Of a DNA stretch of 64,000 nucleotides, positions 32,739 to 42,507 are shown one piece after another (the first letter of the stretch is position 1; the number at the start of each line of letters is the position of its first letter). Position numbers and translations under genes: made by a program. This DNA comes from Actinomadura sp. J1-007 (GTDB lineage Bacteria; Actinomycetota; Actinomycetes; Streptosporangiales; Streptosporangiaceae), in the NCBI RefSeq assembly GCF_009793335.1, contig NZ_WING01000001.1, positions 6,820,001-6,884,000 of the forward strand, read 5' to 3'. The notes under the pieces are model-generated. The model made no database searches. It had not been told where the DNA came from and saw only the letters and a list, made by a program, of their open reading frames with translations.

Positions 32739-35582
32739 GTGGAGGTGCGGATTCTCGGGCATCTGGAGGTGCTGTCCGACCGGGGCGGGCCCGTTGCGGT
32801 GCGGCAGCCGCTGATCCGCTCGGCGATCTGCGTCCTGGCCCTCACCGGCGACCGCCCGCTCAGCACCGCCCGGCTGGGCGACCTGCTCGCCGCGCGCGGC
32901 CCCGGCGCTGTCAAGACCTGTGTCAGCGGGGTGCGCCGGGTGCTCACGCACGACCGCGTCCCGCTCGGCCACGGCGGCTACCGGCTGCGGCTCGGCGAGC
33001 GCGACTCCCTCGACCTCGCCACGTTCCGTGACCTGCTCGGGCAGGCCCGCGAGGCCCGCGACCGCGGGGACGGGCCGCTCGCCGCCGAGCTGTACGGGCG
33101 GGGCCTCGCGCTGTGGCGCGACCCGCCGCTCGCGGACCTGCCGCGCACCGCCGCGACGTCCGGGCTCGTCGCCGGGCTGCTCGCCGAGCGCCGCCAGGCG
33201 CGGGAGGAGCTGGCGGTCGCCGGCCTCGCGCTCGGCCGGCACCGCGACCTGGTGCCGATGCTGCGCGCCTGGGTGGACGACGAGCCGCTGCACGAGCACC
33301 TGTGGGCGCAGCTCCTGCTCGCCCTGTACCGGTCGGGCCGCCGGGCCGAGGCGCTGCACCTGTACGACGACGCGCACGACACGCTCGTCCGCGCGACCGG
33401 GGCCGAGCCCGGTCCCGAGCTCCAGCGGATGTGGCACCGCGTCAAGGTCAACGACCCGGGCCTCGTCCCGGCCGCCCCGGCCGCCGGACGCGCGCAGGCG
33501 CCGCCCGCCCCGGCCCCGCTCGCGCGGCAGCTCCCGCCGGGCGTCCGCGACTTCACCGGCCGCGAGGCCGAACGGGACGGCATCGCGGAGCTGCTCGCGT
33601 CCGCCGCGACGTCGGCCGCGCCGCCGATCGTCCACATCACCGGGGCCCCGGGCGTCGGCAAGACCTCCCTCGCCCTGCACGCCGCGCACGCCGCCGCCGC
33701 GTCGTTCCCCGACGGGCAGCTCTACCTCCAGCTCGCCGGCGCGTCGTCGGCGCCCCGGGACCCGGCGGTCGTGCTCAACGAGGTGCTGCGCGCGGTCGGC
33801 GTCGCGCCCGCCGACATCCCCGACACGCTCGCCGAACGGGCCGCCGCGTACCGGTCCCGGCTCGCGGGCCGCCGGGTGCTCGTGCTCGCCGACGACGCGG
33901 CGGACCCGGACCAGATCGCGCCGCTGCTGCCCGGGGCGCCGGGCGCCGCGATCATCGTCACCGGGCGGTCCCGGTCGCTGAACCTGGACGGCGCGCACCT
34001 GGTCGACCTGGCGGGGCTGCCGCCCGCCGAGGCCGTCCGGATGCTCGGCCGGATCATCGGCGCCGCGCGGATCGACGCCGAGCGCGACGACGCCGGACGG
34101 CTCGTCGCCGCCTGCGACGGGCTGCCGCTCGCCGTCCGCATCGCGGGCGCCCGCCTCGCCGCCCGCCCGTCGTGGCCGCTCGCGCACCTCGCCGGGCTGC
34201 TGCTCGACCGCAGCCGCCGCCTGGACCACCTCGTCGCCGGGAACGCGGCCGTCCGCGCCCACATCGAGGCCGGGTACGACTCGCTGGACGAGCGGTCCCG
34301 GCGCGCGTTCCGCCTGCTCGCCCTCGCGGGGCCGCACGACGTGGCCGCCTGGCTGGTGGGCGTCCTGCTCGGCGGGCCGGCGGGCGACGCCGTCGACACG
34401 CTGGTCGACAAGTGCCTGCTCGACGCCGCCGGCGTGGACCGCGCGGGCCGTCCCCGCTACCGGATGCACGACCTGATCCGCGAGTACGCGGGCGAGCGGC
34501 TCCGCGAGGACCCCGGCGCGGAGGCGGCGCTCGAACGGCTCACCCTCGGCTGGCTGGAGCTGGTCGACGCCGCCGACGCCCGCGTGCCCCGCGACCCGTA
34601 CTTCCCGGCCCCCGCGCGCTTCACCAAGCGCGTCGTGGTGGACGACGGCCTGGTCGCCGAGCTGATCGAGCCCGGCGCGGCGGAGTGGCTCGACGGCGAG
34701 CTGCCGAGCCTGCGCACCGCCGTCGAGATCGCCTGCAAGGCGGGGCGCTTCCGGCTGGCCACCGGCCTCGTCCTGCGGCTCGCCGCGCACCTGCACCTGA
34801 ACCACCGCCACGACGACGCCGAGCACCTCTGGCGGACGGTCATGGAGGCCGCCTCGTCCTGCGGCGACGAGGCCGCCGCCGCCCGCTGCGGCTACCGCGC
34901 CGCGATGGTGATCGCCGCCGACCGCGGCCGGCCGTCCGACGCGTACCCCCTGATCGACGAGTGCACGACCGTGTTCGAGAGCGCGCACGCCCGCCCGGAC
35001 CTGGCCCGCGCGCTCGGCCTGCGCGCCTACTGCGCCCAGCTCCTCGCCCGCCTGGACGACGCCGAGCGCGACGCCGAACGCGGCCTCGCCCTGGCCCGCG
35101 AGGTCCGCGACGGGCACGCCGCGTTCCACTGCCTGCGCGTGCTGGGCCTTGTCCTCAGCCAGAAGGGCGAGCACGTCCGCGCCGCCGACGCCTGCGAACG
35201 CTCCCTGGCGATCGCGCGGGACCTCGGCGAGGCCGCGTACCAGGGCATGACGCTCTACACGCTCGTCCGCGTCCACCTGACCGCGGGCCATTACGAACGC
35301 GTGCCGAAACTGTGCGAAGAGGGCCTCGCCCTGACCGGGAGCATCGGCCACCGCCTGGGCGACGCCTATTTCAACGAGCAATGGGGCTACGCCCACCAGG
35401 GGTTGGGCGACCACGAGGCGGCCGTGCCGCTCCTGCTTCGCGCCGCCGAACTGTTCTCGTCGCAAGAGGCGTACGCGGCGGGCGCGAAATGCCGAGGCCG
35501 TCTCGCGGAGAGCTACGAGGCCCTCGGCCTCCACGCCGAAGCCCGCGCCCAACGAACGCACCCGGAGAACTCCGCGACCTGA
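32739..35582 (+). CDS. AfsR-like SARP regulator with NB-ARC and TPR domains
   Basis: 947 residues. A winged-helix DNA-binding domain (residues 1-80; VRILGHLEVLSDRGGPVAVR) is followed by a BTAD domain (about 90-235; LWRDPPLADLP, WVDDEPLHEHLWAQLLLALY, SGRRAEALHLYDDAHDTL). The STAND ATPase has Walker A GAPGVGKTSLAL near 302, RRVLVLADDAADPDQ, CDGLPLAVRIAGARL and YRMHDLIREYAGERL near 576, and TPR-type helices fill the C-terminus. Such proteins activate antibiotic or other cluster genes on ATP-dependent oligomerisation. It is divergent from the P450-methyltransferase operon, its likely target. Confidence 0.93.
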   Translation: MEVRILGHLEVLSDRGGPVAVRQPLIRSAICVLALTGDRPLSTARLGDLLAARGPGAVKTCVSGVRRVLTHDRVPLGHGGYRLRLGERDSLDLATFRDLLGQAREARDRGDGPLAAELYGRGLALWRDPPLADLPRTAATSGLVAGLLAERRQAREELAVAGLALGRHRDLVPMLRAWVDDEPLHEHLWAQLLLALYRSGRRAEALHLYDDAHDTLVRATGAEPGPELQRMWHRVKVNDPGLVPAAPAAGRAQAPPAPAPLARQLPPGVRDFTGREAERDGIAELLASAATSAAPPIVHITGAPGVGKTSLALHAAHAAAASFPDGQLYLQLAGASSAPRDPAVVLNEVLRAVGVAPADIPDTLAERAAAYRSRLAGRRVLVLADDAADPDQIAPLLPGAPGAAIIVTGRSRSLNLDGAHLVDLAGLPPAEAVRMLGRIIGAARIDAERDDAGRLVAACDGLPLAVRIAGARLAARPSWPLAHLAGLLLDRSRRLDHLVAGNAAVRAHIEAGYDSLDERSRRAFRLLALAGPHDVAAWLVGVLLGGPAGDAVDTLVDKCLLDAAGVDRAGRPRYRMHDLIREYAGERLREDPGAEAALERLTLGWLELVDAADARVPRDPYFPAPARFTKRVVVDDGLVAELIEPGAAEWLDGELPSLRTAVEIACKAGRFRLATGLVLRLAAHLHLNHRHDDAEHLWRTVMEAASSCGDEAAAARCGYRAAMVIAADRGRPSDAYPLIDECTTVFESAHARPDLARALGLRAYCAQLLARLDDAERDAERGLALAREVRDGHAAFHCLRVLGLVLSQKGEHVRAADACERSLAIARDLGEAAYQGMTLYTLVRVHLTAGHYERVPKLCEEGLALTGSIGHRLGDAYFNEQWGYAHQGLGDHEAAVPLLLRAAELFSSQEAYAAGAKCRGRLAESYEALGLHAEARAQRTHPENSAT

Positions 35583-35870
35583 CCCCGCCATTTCCCGGCC
35601 CCTCAGGACGCGACGCCCGGAACCGCCGCCCGTTCCCTTTCACGTGGTCGAACGGCGACGGAACGTCACCATTGCCGGACGGACTTGTCATTGCCTGCCC
35701 AATCGCCGCCGTCCTCGCAGGTCGGCCGAATCGGGGCCTTCTCGATCGCGGGTTCCGTGGTTACCGTCGCGCTGCCAGACGATCCACCACCCCGCGGGCG
35801 ACGGCGGTTCGGGGCCGCCGCCGCCCGTGCCCGCCCGACCGCTTCTCGACCCGCCCGGGAGGACCCCGCC

Positions 35871-36733
35871 ATGTCCAGACGCCTGCTCGGCGTGATCGCC
35901 GCCGCCGTGTTCGGCGCCGCGTCGGTGACCGCCGTCGACGCCGCCTCCGCCGCGCCCGCGCCGCCCGCGCCGCCGAAGGTCGCCGTCGACTTCACCGGCA
36001 TCGTGGCCCTGAGCAACTGCTCGGGCTCCCTGGTCCGCGTGCCGGGCGCCGCCGACACCGACCCGGCCCTGGTGCTCACCAACGGCCACTGCTACGAGGG
36101 CGGCGAGCCCGGCGCCGGCCAGGTGATCAGGAACCGGCCGTCCAGCCGCACGTTCAGCCTGCTGGACTCCACCGGCCGCCGCACGCTCGGCACCCTGCGC
36201 GCGACGACGATGCTGTACGCGACGATGACCGACACCGACGTGGCGCTCTACAAGCTCAGCACCACCTACGCCCAGATCAGGCAGTCGTACAACACGCCGG
36301 CGCTGCAACTGTCGCTCGACCACCCGACCGCGGGCGCGGACATCCGCGTCGTGTCCGGCTACTGGAAGCGGATCTACTCCTGCCGCGTCGACGGCTTCGC
36401 CTACCGCGTCCGCGAGGCCGCGTGGACCTGGAAGGACTCGCTGCGCTACACGCCCGAGTGCCAGGTCATCGGCGGCACCTCGGGCTCGCCGGTCATCGAC
36501 GTCGCGTCCGGCAAGGTCATCGGCGCCAACAACACCATCAACGAGAGCGGCGGCCGGTGCACCCTCAACAACCCGTGTGAGGTCGACCAGAACGGCAACG
36601 TGACGGTGCGTCCCAACATCGGGTACGCGCAGGAGACCTACACCCTCGCCGGCTGCGTCGCCCCGGCAGCGTGATCGACACCAACCGTCCCGGCTGCCTC
36701 GTCCCCAAGGCCAGGTCCGCCGCCGCCCGCTGA
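35871..36733 (+). CDS. Secreted trypsin-like serine protease (C-terminal frameshift)
   Basis: ATG 35871 after GGGAGG. The signal peptide is SRRLLGVIAAAVFGAASVTAV with cleavage near DAASA. Catalytic triad: His in LVLTNGHCY, Asp in DTDVALYKL, Ser in GGTSGSPVID. The literal frame stops at 36674 after GCVAPAA. Adding one C to the CCCC run near 36662 continues to VIDTNRPGCLVPKARS with stop at 36731-36733, giving a final cysteine that family members have and a stop placed just before a strong terminator. Extracellular proteolysis is the likely role; the target is unknown. Confidence 0.88.
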
Positions 36734-36740
36734 CGCCCGC

Positions 36741-36768
36741 GCCCGCGGCCTCGTGTGAGGCCGCGGGC
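36741..36768 (+). terminator. Strong hairpin terminator after the protease gene
   Basis: A perfect 12-bp stem GCCCGCGGCCTC with a GTGT loop begins 8 bp after the frameshift-corrected stop at 36733. Confidence 0.85.
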
Positions 36769-36864
36769 CCGCAGCGCGGGCAACGCACTCCAGCGCATCC
36801 CTACGCATCTCGAACGCACCTCAGGTGACGGGCCGCTCCGCCCCAGGCTCCCAAGGAGATCTCC

Positions 36865-37458
36865 GTGACCATCAAACGCATCGCGCCGCACGCCCTGCTC
36901 GTCGCCGGCGCGCTCGCCCTCCCCACCGCCGCCGCCGTACCGTCCGGCGCGGCGGCGGCGTCCGGGCCGCGCGCCGCGTTCACCCTGACGAGTTCCGCCT
37001 TCACCGAGGGCGGGACGATCCCCAAGGTCCACGAGTGCACGAGCGGCGGCAACGACCCGCGCCAGAAGAACGAGTCCCCGCCGCTGGCGTGGGCGGGCGC
37101 GCCGGCCGCCGCGAAGAGCTACGCGATCGTCATGCGCGACCTCGACAACGCGAACCTCATCCACTGGGTCATCTACGACATCCCGCCCGCCGCGACGTCG
37201 CTCCCGCAGAACGTCGAGCACGCCTACATGCCGTCCGTCCCGGCGGGCGCCAGGCAGGTCTACTACCGCGGCAGCGCGAGCCTGTACGGCTACCAGGGCC
37301 CGTGCTCGCCCCGGACGGTGAACACCTACGAGTTCACCGTGCACGCGCTCAACAAGGCGAAACTGACCGAGCTGAACAACAGCTCGTCCACCCAGACCGC
37401 GGCCCGGGCCATCGCCAACGCCTCCGTCGCCTCCACCAAGCTCTCCGGAGAATCCTGA
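36865..37458 (+). CDS. Secreted YbhB/YbcL-type PEBP-family protein
   Basis: 197 residues from GTG 36865 with AAGGAGAT seven bases upstream. A signal peptide (IKRIAPHALLVAGALALPTA) is followed by the phosphatidylethanolamine-binding-protein fold: FTLTSSAFTEGGTIPKVHEC, NESPPLAWAGAP, AIVMRDLDN, LIHWVIYDIPP and a YRGSASLYGYQGPCSP pocket segment. Bacterial members (Raf-kinase-inhibitor-like) are periplasmic or secreted, ligand unknown. It is downstream of the protease but separated by a terminator. Confidence 0.92.
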   Translation: MTIKRIAPHALLVAGALALPTAAAVPSGAAAASGPRAAFTLTSSAFTEGGTIPKVHECTSGGNDPRQKNESPPLAWAGAPAAAKSYAIVMRDLDNANLIHWVIYDIPPAATSLPQNVEHAYMPSVPAGARQVYYRGSASLYGYQGPCSPRTVNTYEFTVHALNKAKLTELNNSSSTQTAARAIANASVASTKLSGES

Positions 37459-37474
37459 TCCGTCCCGGGCGGGT

Positions 37475-38857
37475 CTAGGCCGTCCTGGCGGGGTTCTGGA
37501 GGCGGTACAGGACGATCCCGCCGCCGCTCGCCACGGGACGGTAGCCCCAGAGCGCGAGCCGCTTGATGGTCGCGCCCTCCCCGTTCAGCGGCGTCGGCGC
37601 GGGACCGGGAGGTGCGGCGACCGCCCACTCCGGGCGCAGCGCCAGCATGACCGGGACGACGCGGAAGACGCGGCAGCGGCCCGTGAGCTGTGGGGCGAGG
37701 CGGTTGGACGCGGCGACCGCGGCCCCGTCCGGGATGATCGCCAGCACCCGCCGCGCGGCCGCCACCCGGGACGGCACGTGACCGTACGACGCGTGCGCGA
37801 GCCGTCCGAGGGGCTGCGAGCCGATCACGGTGGGAACGAGCCCGGCGGCGAGGACGAGGACGGGCACGGCGGCCTGGACGGCGCCGGTGAGCCGCTGCGG
37901 AAGGCGGCTCGCCCGCAGGAGCCTCAGCCCGTCGAGCGCGGCGGCGAACAGGACGGGCACCAGCACGGCGCTGTAGTGGAACCGGGGCTCCCAGAGCAGC
38001 GGGTTGGCGGCCCAGAAACGGGCCGCGAGCGTCGGAACGGCTATCAGCGCCAGCGGCGAGCGCAGGCAGAGAAAGAGCGTCGGGGCCAACAGCGCCAGCA
38101 CCGTGGACGCCTTTGTCGTCACGGGTTCGATGAGCCGGAGAATCGGGTTGGCGGGCCCGGGTTCGGCCACTCCAAAATAGGCGTAGGAATGGCTCGGATT
38201 GAATGCCGGGATGATGACGAGAGTGGTCAGCGCCGCCGCCGCGACCGCGATGACGACCAGTAGTGCGCCGACCTTGCGTTCACCTCTACAGAACACAAGG
38301 ACGCCGATCGCGGCGACGATGAGCGCCTGGTCCTCCTTCACCAGCAGCAGCGGGAGCGACCACGCGGCAGCGGCGCGCTCGCGGTGGAGGGCGAGGAGCA
38401 CGGCGCAGCGCGCGGCCAGCGGGACGGCGAAGGCCACCTCGTGGAAGTCGAACACCACCGCCTGCTGGATTCCCCAGGCCAGGCCGTAGCCGAAGCCGAC
38501 GCAGGCCCCCGCGCGCACTCCGTACCACTCGGCACCGAGCCGGGTCACCAGGACCGCCGAGAGGGCGAGCAGCGCGGCCTGGACGACCAGCAGCGTCACC
38601 GGGCTCGGAGCGAGCCGGTACAGCGGGGCGATCACGGCGAGGATCGGATGGAAATGGTCGCCGAGCACATTGAAACCCGGGCCCTTGTAGTCGGACACGG
38701 GCGCGCGGAAATGAGCGTAGCCGCGGACGGCCTGCTCGAAGATGCCCAGATCGTACCCCGTGCTCTCCATGCGGCGGTGCCGTTCGAGCGAGAGTGTGGA
38801 ATAGGCGGTGAAAAGGACGGCCGCGACCGTCCAGGAAACGCGGCGGGGCGAGAACAT
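37475..38857 (-). CDS. DUF2079 polytopic membrane protein
   Basis: 460 residues with about ten TM helices. The N-terminal family signature (STGYDLGIFEQAVRGYAHF, GDHFHPILAVIAPLYRL) and FDFHEVAFAVPLAARCAVLL match DUF2079, a GT-C-like superfamily of uncharacterised membrane proteins that may be lipid-linked glycosyltransferases. It is divergent from the two-component system at 38952, about 94 bp away, and could be under its control. Confidence 0.88.
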   Translation of the reverse strand: MFSPRRVSWTVAAVLFTAYSTLSLERHRRMESTGYDLGIFEQAVRGYAHFRAPVSDYKGPGFNVLGDHFHPILAVIAPLYRLAPSPVTLLVVQAALLALSAVLVTRLGAEWYGVRAGACVGFGYGLAWGIQQAVVFDFHEVAFAVPLAARCAVLLALHRERAAAAWSLPLLLVKEDQALIVAAIGVLVFCRGERKVGALLVVIAVAAAALTTLVIIPAFNPSHSYAYFGVAEPGPANPILRLIEPVTTKASTVLALLAPTLFLCLRSPLALIAVPTLAARFWAANPLLWEPRFHYSAVLVPVLFAAALDGLRLLRASRLPQRLTGAVQAAVPVLVLAAGLVPTVIGSQPLGRLAHASYGHVPSRVAAARRVLAIIPDGAAVAASNRLAPQLTGRCRVFRVVPVMLALRPEWAVAAPPGPAPTPLNGEGATIKRLALWGYRPVASGGGIVLYRLQNPARTA

Positions 38858-38951
38858 GCGGCCGAGGCTGGCCGATCGCGGCTGAAGACCCGCTTAAGCG
38901 AGCTGAAGAGCATTTCAGCTTCGGACTTCGGCGCGCGTGCATACTGAGCCG

Positions 38952-39629
38952 ATGCGGCTGCTGATGATCGAGGATGAGGAACGGCTCGCCACCGCCCTGA
39001 GCGACGGCCTGCGCGGGGAGGGGTACGCGGTCGACGTCGCCGGCGACGGCTGGGAGGGCCTGACCCTCGCCCGCACCCATCCGTACGCCGCGCTGATCCT
39101 CGACATCATGCTGCCCGGCCTCAACGGGTACGCGGTCTGCGCCCGCCTGCGCGCGGAGGGCAGCACCGTCCCGATCCTCATGCTGACCGCGAAGAACGGC
39201 GAGTACGACGAGGCCGAGGCGCTCGACACCGGCGCCGACGACTACCTCTGCAAGCCGTTCTCCTACGTCGTGCTCGTCGCGCGGCTCCGCGCGCTGCTGC
39301 GCCGCGGCGGCGCGGTCCGCCCGGCGGCGCTGAAGGTCGGCGACCTGTGGCTGGACCCGGCGGCCCGGCGCTGCCGGCGCGGCGGCACCGAGGTGCGGCT
39401 GACCGCCAAGGAGTTCGCGGTGCTGGAGTGCCTCGCCCGCCGCCCGGACGAGGCCGTCGCCAAGATCGACATCATCGACGAGGTGTGGGACCAGGCGTTC
39501 GACGGCGACGTCAACATCGTCGAGGTCTACGTCCGGGCGCTGCGCCGCAAGCTCGACCTGCCGTTCGGGCGCTCGACGATCCAGACCGTACGGGGCGCGG
39601 GCTACCGGCTGGCGGCCCGCGATGCGTGA
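38952..39629 (+). CDS. OmpR-family response regulator
   Basis: 225 residues. Receiver domain with phospho-acceptor Asp51 (ALILDIMLPGLNGY), acidic pair in MIEDEERLATAL, conserved Thr in MLTAKNGEYDE and Lys in DDYLCKPFSY. The OmpR/PhoB winged helix (LTAKEFAVLECLARRPDEAV, VEVYVRALRRKLDLPF, TVRGAGYRLA) follows. ATG 38952 is preferred over an upstream GTG. The stop overlaps the kinase start by eight bases. It forms a two-component system with the next gene. Confidence 0.95.
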   Translation: MRLLMIEDEERLATALSDGLRGEGYAVDVAGDGWEGLTLARTHPYAALILDIMLPGLNGYAVCARLRAEGSTVPILMLTAKNGEYDEAEALDTGADDYLCKPFSYVVLVARLRALLRRGGAVRPAALKVGDLWLDPAARRCRRGGTEVRLTAKEFAVLECLARRPDEAVAKIDIIDEVWDQAFDGDVNIVEVYVRALRRKLDLPFGRSTIQTVRGAGYRLAARDA

Positions 39630-41025
39630 GCGCCGGCCGCGGCGGTGGTCGGTCCGGACCAAGGCCGCCCTCGGCGCGATGGCCGCGGCCGCCGTCGCGT
39701 TCGGCCTCGGCGTGTTCTGGGCCCGCGAGAGCATCGGGGCGCGGTGGGCGGACGAGGCGGAGAGGCGGGCGACCCAGGACGCCTTCCAGGTGGTCTCCGC
39801 GCTGGAGGCCGGACGCCAGCCGATCGGGTTCGACAGCCCGTTCGTCGTGGTGCTGGCCGACGGGAGGCTGGGCGGCGGCATGGACGCGGCGTCCGGGCCG
39901 AGCCCGGAACGGGCCTGGCCGGGGTTCGCGCCCACGGTCGGCTGGGGCACCCGCAGGCTCCGGCCGCCGGCCGCGGAGGGAGGCGAGCGGCCCCTCCGGA
40001 CGTTCGTTGTCGGGACCACCGACGTCCTGCCGCCCGAACGGATCCGCCGGATCACCGGCCTGGACGACGTGCGGACGGCCCAGCGGCTCACCGTCTACGC
40101 GCTCGCCTCGCCTCGGGGCGCCGAGGCGGCCGTCGCCACGTTCGACCGCGTGTTCGGCCTGGGACTCCCGGTCGCGGTGGCGTTCGTCGGCCTGACCGCC
40201 TGGCTCGTCACCGGCAGGGCCCTGCGCCCGGTGGAGGCGATCCGGGCCGAGATGGCCGGCATCACCGCGGGGGCCCTCGACCGGCGCGTGCCCGTCCCGC
40301 CCTCGGCGGACGTGATCGCCAGGCTCGCGCGGACCACCAACGAGACGCTCGAACGGCTCGAACAGGCCCTCGTCCGCCAGCGGCGGTTCGTCGCCGACGC
40401 CTCCCACGAGCTGCGCTCGCCGCTCGCCGCGCTGCGCGGCACGCTGGAGATACCGCTGGCGCGTCCGGAACGCGCCGACTGGCCCGCCGTGGTCTCCGCC
40501 GCGCTCGCCGACACCGCCCGCCTCCAGCGCCTCACCGACGACCTGCTCCTGCTGTCCTCCGAAGGGGGCCGACCGCCGCGGACCGGCGCCGCCGTCGACC
40601 TGGCCGACATCGTGGAGGAGCAGGTCGCCGAACGCGCCTACGTCCGCGGCGCGCCCGTGTTCACCTGCGACGCCGAACGGCCCGCGCTCGTCCCCGGCGA
40701 CGAGGTGCGGCTCGGCCGCGTCGTCCGCAACCTCCTCGACAACGCCGCGCGGCACGCCCGCGGGGCGGTGCACGCGACGGTCCGGCCGGAGGCGGGCGCC
40801 GTCGTCCTGACCGTCGCCGACGACGGGCCCGGCGTCCCGGCGGCCGACAGGGAACGGATCTTCGACAGGTTCGTCCGCCTGGACGAGTCCCGCACCCGCG
40901 CGGGCGGCGGAACGGGCCTCGGCCTGACCATCGTCCGCGAACTGGTCACCGCCCTCGGCGGCACCGTCCGCGTCACCGACCGCTCGACCTTCACCGTGCG
41001 GATCCCCGCCCTCCGCCCCGACTGA
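39622..41025 (+). CDS. Sensor histidine kinase
   Basis: 467 residues. TM1 about 15-33 (AALGAMAAAAVAFGLGVFW), an extracellular sensor region to about 175, TM2 (FGLGLPVAVAFVGLTAWLV), then HAMP. The H-box SHELRSPLAALRG has the phospho-accepting His near residue 262, followed by N-box VVRNLLDNAARHA, G1 VADDGPGVP and G2 GGGTGLGLTIV. It partners the overlapping response regulator gene. The sensed signal is unknown; the divergent DUF2079 gene is a candidate target. Confidence 0.95.
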   Translation: MRERRPRRWSVRTKAALGAMAAAAVAFGLGVFWARESIGARWADEAERRATQDAFQVVSALEAGRQPIGFDSPFVVVLADGRLGGGMDAASGPSPERAWPGFAPTVGWGTRRLRPPAAEGGERPLRTFVVGTTDVLPPERIRRITGLDDVRTAQRLTVYALASPRGAEAAVATFDRVFGLGLPVAVAFVGLTAWLVTGRALRPVEAIRAEMAGITAGALDRRVPVPPSADVIARLARTTNETLERLEQALVRQRRFVADASHELRSPLAALRGTLEIPLARPERADWPAVVSAALADTARLQRLTDDLLLLSSEGGRPPRTGAAVDLADIVEEQVAERAYVRGAPVFTCDAERPALVPGDEVRLGRVVRNLLDNAARHARGAVHATVRPEAGAVVLTVADDGPGVPAADRERIFDRFVRLDESRTRAGGGTGLGLTIVRELVTALGGTVRVTDRSTFTVRIPALRPD

Positions 41026-41058
41026 ACCGCCTCGACGAGGCCGCACCGCACGACGGGT

Positions 41059-42246
41059 TCAGGCCCGCGCGGGACGGCCTCCGGACTGAGGACCGTGCCA
41101 ATCCAGGCACAGGACGGTGGCGTCGTCCTGGAGGTTGCCGCCGGTGGCGTCGTCGACCGCGGTGGTCAGGGCCCGCGCGACCTCGCGCGGATGCTCGGAC
41201 GCGGTGCCGCGGATGAGCGCGGGCAGGTCCACCTTCTGCGCCCGGCGTTCCTGCATGCCGTCGGTGTGGAGCACGAGGCGGTCGCCGGGCCGCAGGTCGA
41301 TCTCCTGCACGCGGTGCGCGTCCACCAGCGGGGTGCCGAACGGCAGGTCGACGTCGAGCCGGACCCGTTCCACCCGGCCGTCGCGCAGCCGCAGCGGCCA
41401 CGGGTGCCCGGCGTTGACCAGCTCGACCCGGGTGCCGTCCAGCGAGATGCGCAGCAGCAGGCCGGTGGCCAGCGCGTCGCGGCCGTGGTCCACCATGGCC
41501 TGGTGGGTCTGGCGGGCCTGCTCGGTCAGGTCGCGCCCGGCGCGGCGGGCGCCGCGGGACGCGTTGACCAGCAGCGTGGCCAGCATGGCGGAGCCGACGT
41601 CGTGGCCCATGGCGTCGGTGATGGACACGTGCAGGGTGTCGTGGTCGAGGGTGTAGTCGTAGGTGTCGCCGCCGATGTTGTCGGCGGGCACCAGCGCGCA
41701 GGCGAGGGTGAACTCGGCGGCCTCGCAGCAGGTGGACGCGGGCAGGAGCTGGTGCTGGATCTCGGCGGCCAGGCTGAGCGGGGTGGTGCGCCGCCCCCAG
41801 TGGTAGAGGTCGGTGAAGCGGCGGTCGGCGACGATGATGTACGCCAGCGCGTGCGCGGCCTGGCCGACCTGCTCCAGGACGTCCCGTCCCGCCTCGGGCA
41901 GGGTCAGCTCCAGCACGCCGATGGCGTCGCCCCGGTTGGTGACCGGCACGATCACCCGGTGCCCGCGCCGCCCGCCGGACGCCCGGGTCAGCCGCTGGGT
42001 GCGCAGCGCCCGCTCGTAGACGCTGCCGGTCAGGGGGATCAGCTCGACGCCCTTCCCCCGGTGCGCCGCGGCCTTCTCGGTGAACCGCACCACCTGCCGG
42101 CCGATGACGTCGACGAACAGGAACGACACCGCCACCGCGTCGAACCGTTCCCGCAGGGTGCGGGCGACCACGTCGATGGAGGCCACCGGCGCGGCGTCCG
42201 CCGCCGCGGCCAGGACCTCACCCAACTCCAGCCGATCCCGCGCCAC
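41059..42246 (-). CDS. SpoIIE-type PP2C phosphatase with GAF-like sensor
   Basis: About 395 residues from GTG 42246, chosen for the strong GAAGGAGG five bases upstream; ATG 42297 (17 residues longer) is possible. A GAF-like domain comes first (VASIDVVARTLRERFDAVAV, RGHRVIVPVTNRGDAIGVLE). The PP2C SpoIIE domain follows, with metal-binding acids in PADNIGGDTYDY, SITDAMGHDVGSAML, LHTDGMQE and LQDDATVLCL. Such enzymes dephosphorylate anti-anti-sigma factors; a possible partner kinase-type ATPase is encoded at 43998-44486. The C-terminal segment is convergent with the kinase gene. Confidence 0.92.
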   Translation of the reverse strand: MARDRLELGEVLAAAADAAPVASIDVVARTLRERFDAVAVSFLFVDVIGRQVVRFTEKAAAHRGKGVELIPLTGSVYERALRTQRLTRASGGRRGHRVIVPVTNRGDAIGVLELTLPEAGRDVLEQVGQAAHALAYIIVADRRFTDLYHWGRRTTPLSLAAEIQHQLLPASTCCEAAEFTLACALVPADNIGGDTYDYTLDHDTLHVSITDAMGHDVGSAMLATLLVNASRGARRAGRDLTEQARQTHQAMVDHGRDALATGLLLRISLDGTRVELVNAGHPWPLRLRDGRVERVRLDVDLPFGTPLVDAHRVQEIDLRPGDRLVLHTDGMQERRAQKVDLPALIRGTASEHPREVARALTTAVDDATGGNLQDDATVLCLDWHGPQSGGRPARA

Positions 42247-42476
42247 AGGAGCCTCCTTCGCCGGTGCACTCCTTCTCCGCACCAACCAGGACACCATGCG
42301 TCCGACCTCGCAAGCCCACCCTTACGCCGGCGGACGGCGGGCCATGGCCACTACTACCTGCGGCGATGCGGAGCGTTGACCCCGAGGGTGCGTCTTTGCT
42401 GTCCGGGGAGGCGCGAACACGCAAGCCTCTCATCGCACCCGAAAGCGCGCACCGCCGACCGGCGCGCATCTATTCC

Positions 42477-42506
42477 TTGACACGAATATTCGTCGTAAGG
42501 AATACT
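42477..42506 (+). promoter_or_regulatory. Promoter with embedded palindrome for the ArsR-SRPBCC operon
   Basis: TTGACA at 42477-42482, an 18-bp spacer and AATACT at 42501-42506 make a good sigma-70-type promoter. The spacer contains ACGAATATTCGT (42482-42493), a perfect 12-bp palindrome suited to an ArsR dimer. The first ATG (42508) is next to the -10 box and the second (42514) lies about where transcription would begin, so the message is probably leaderless. Confidence 0.6.
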
Positions 42507-42507
42507 C

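Noticed and set aside
32697..35591. 964-residue minus-strand frame opposite the SARP gene
   Set aside because: Low-complexity Val/Gly/Arg sequence typical of antisense frames in GC-rich genes.
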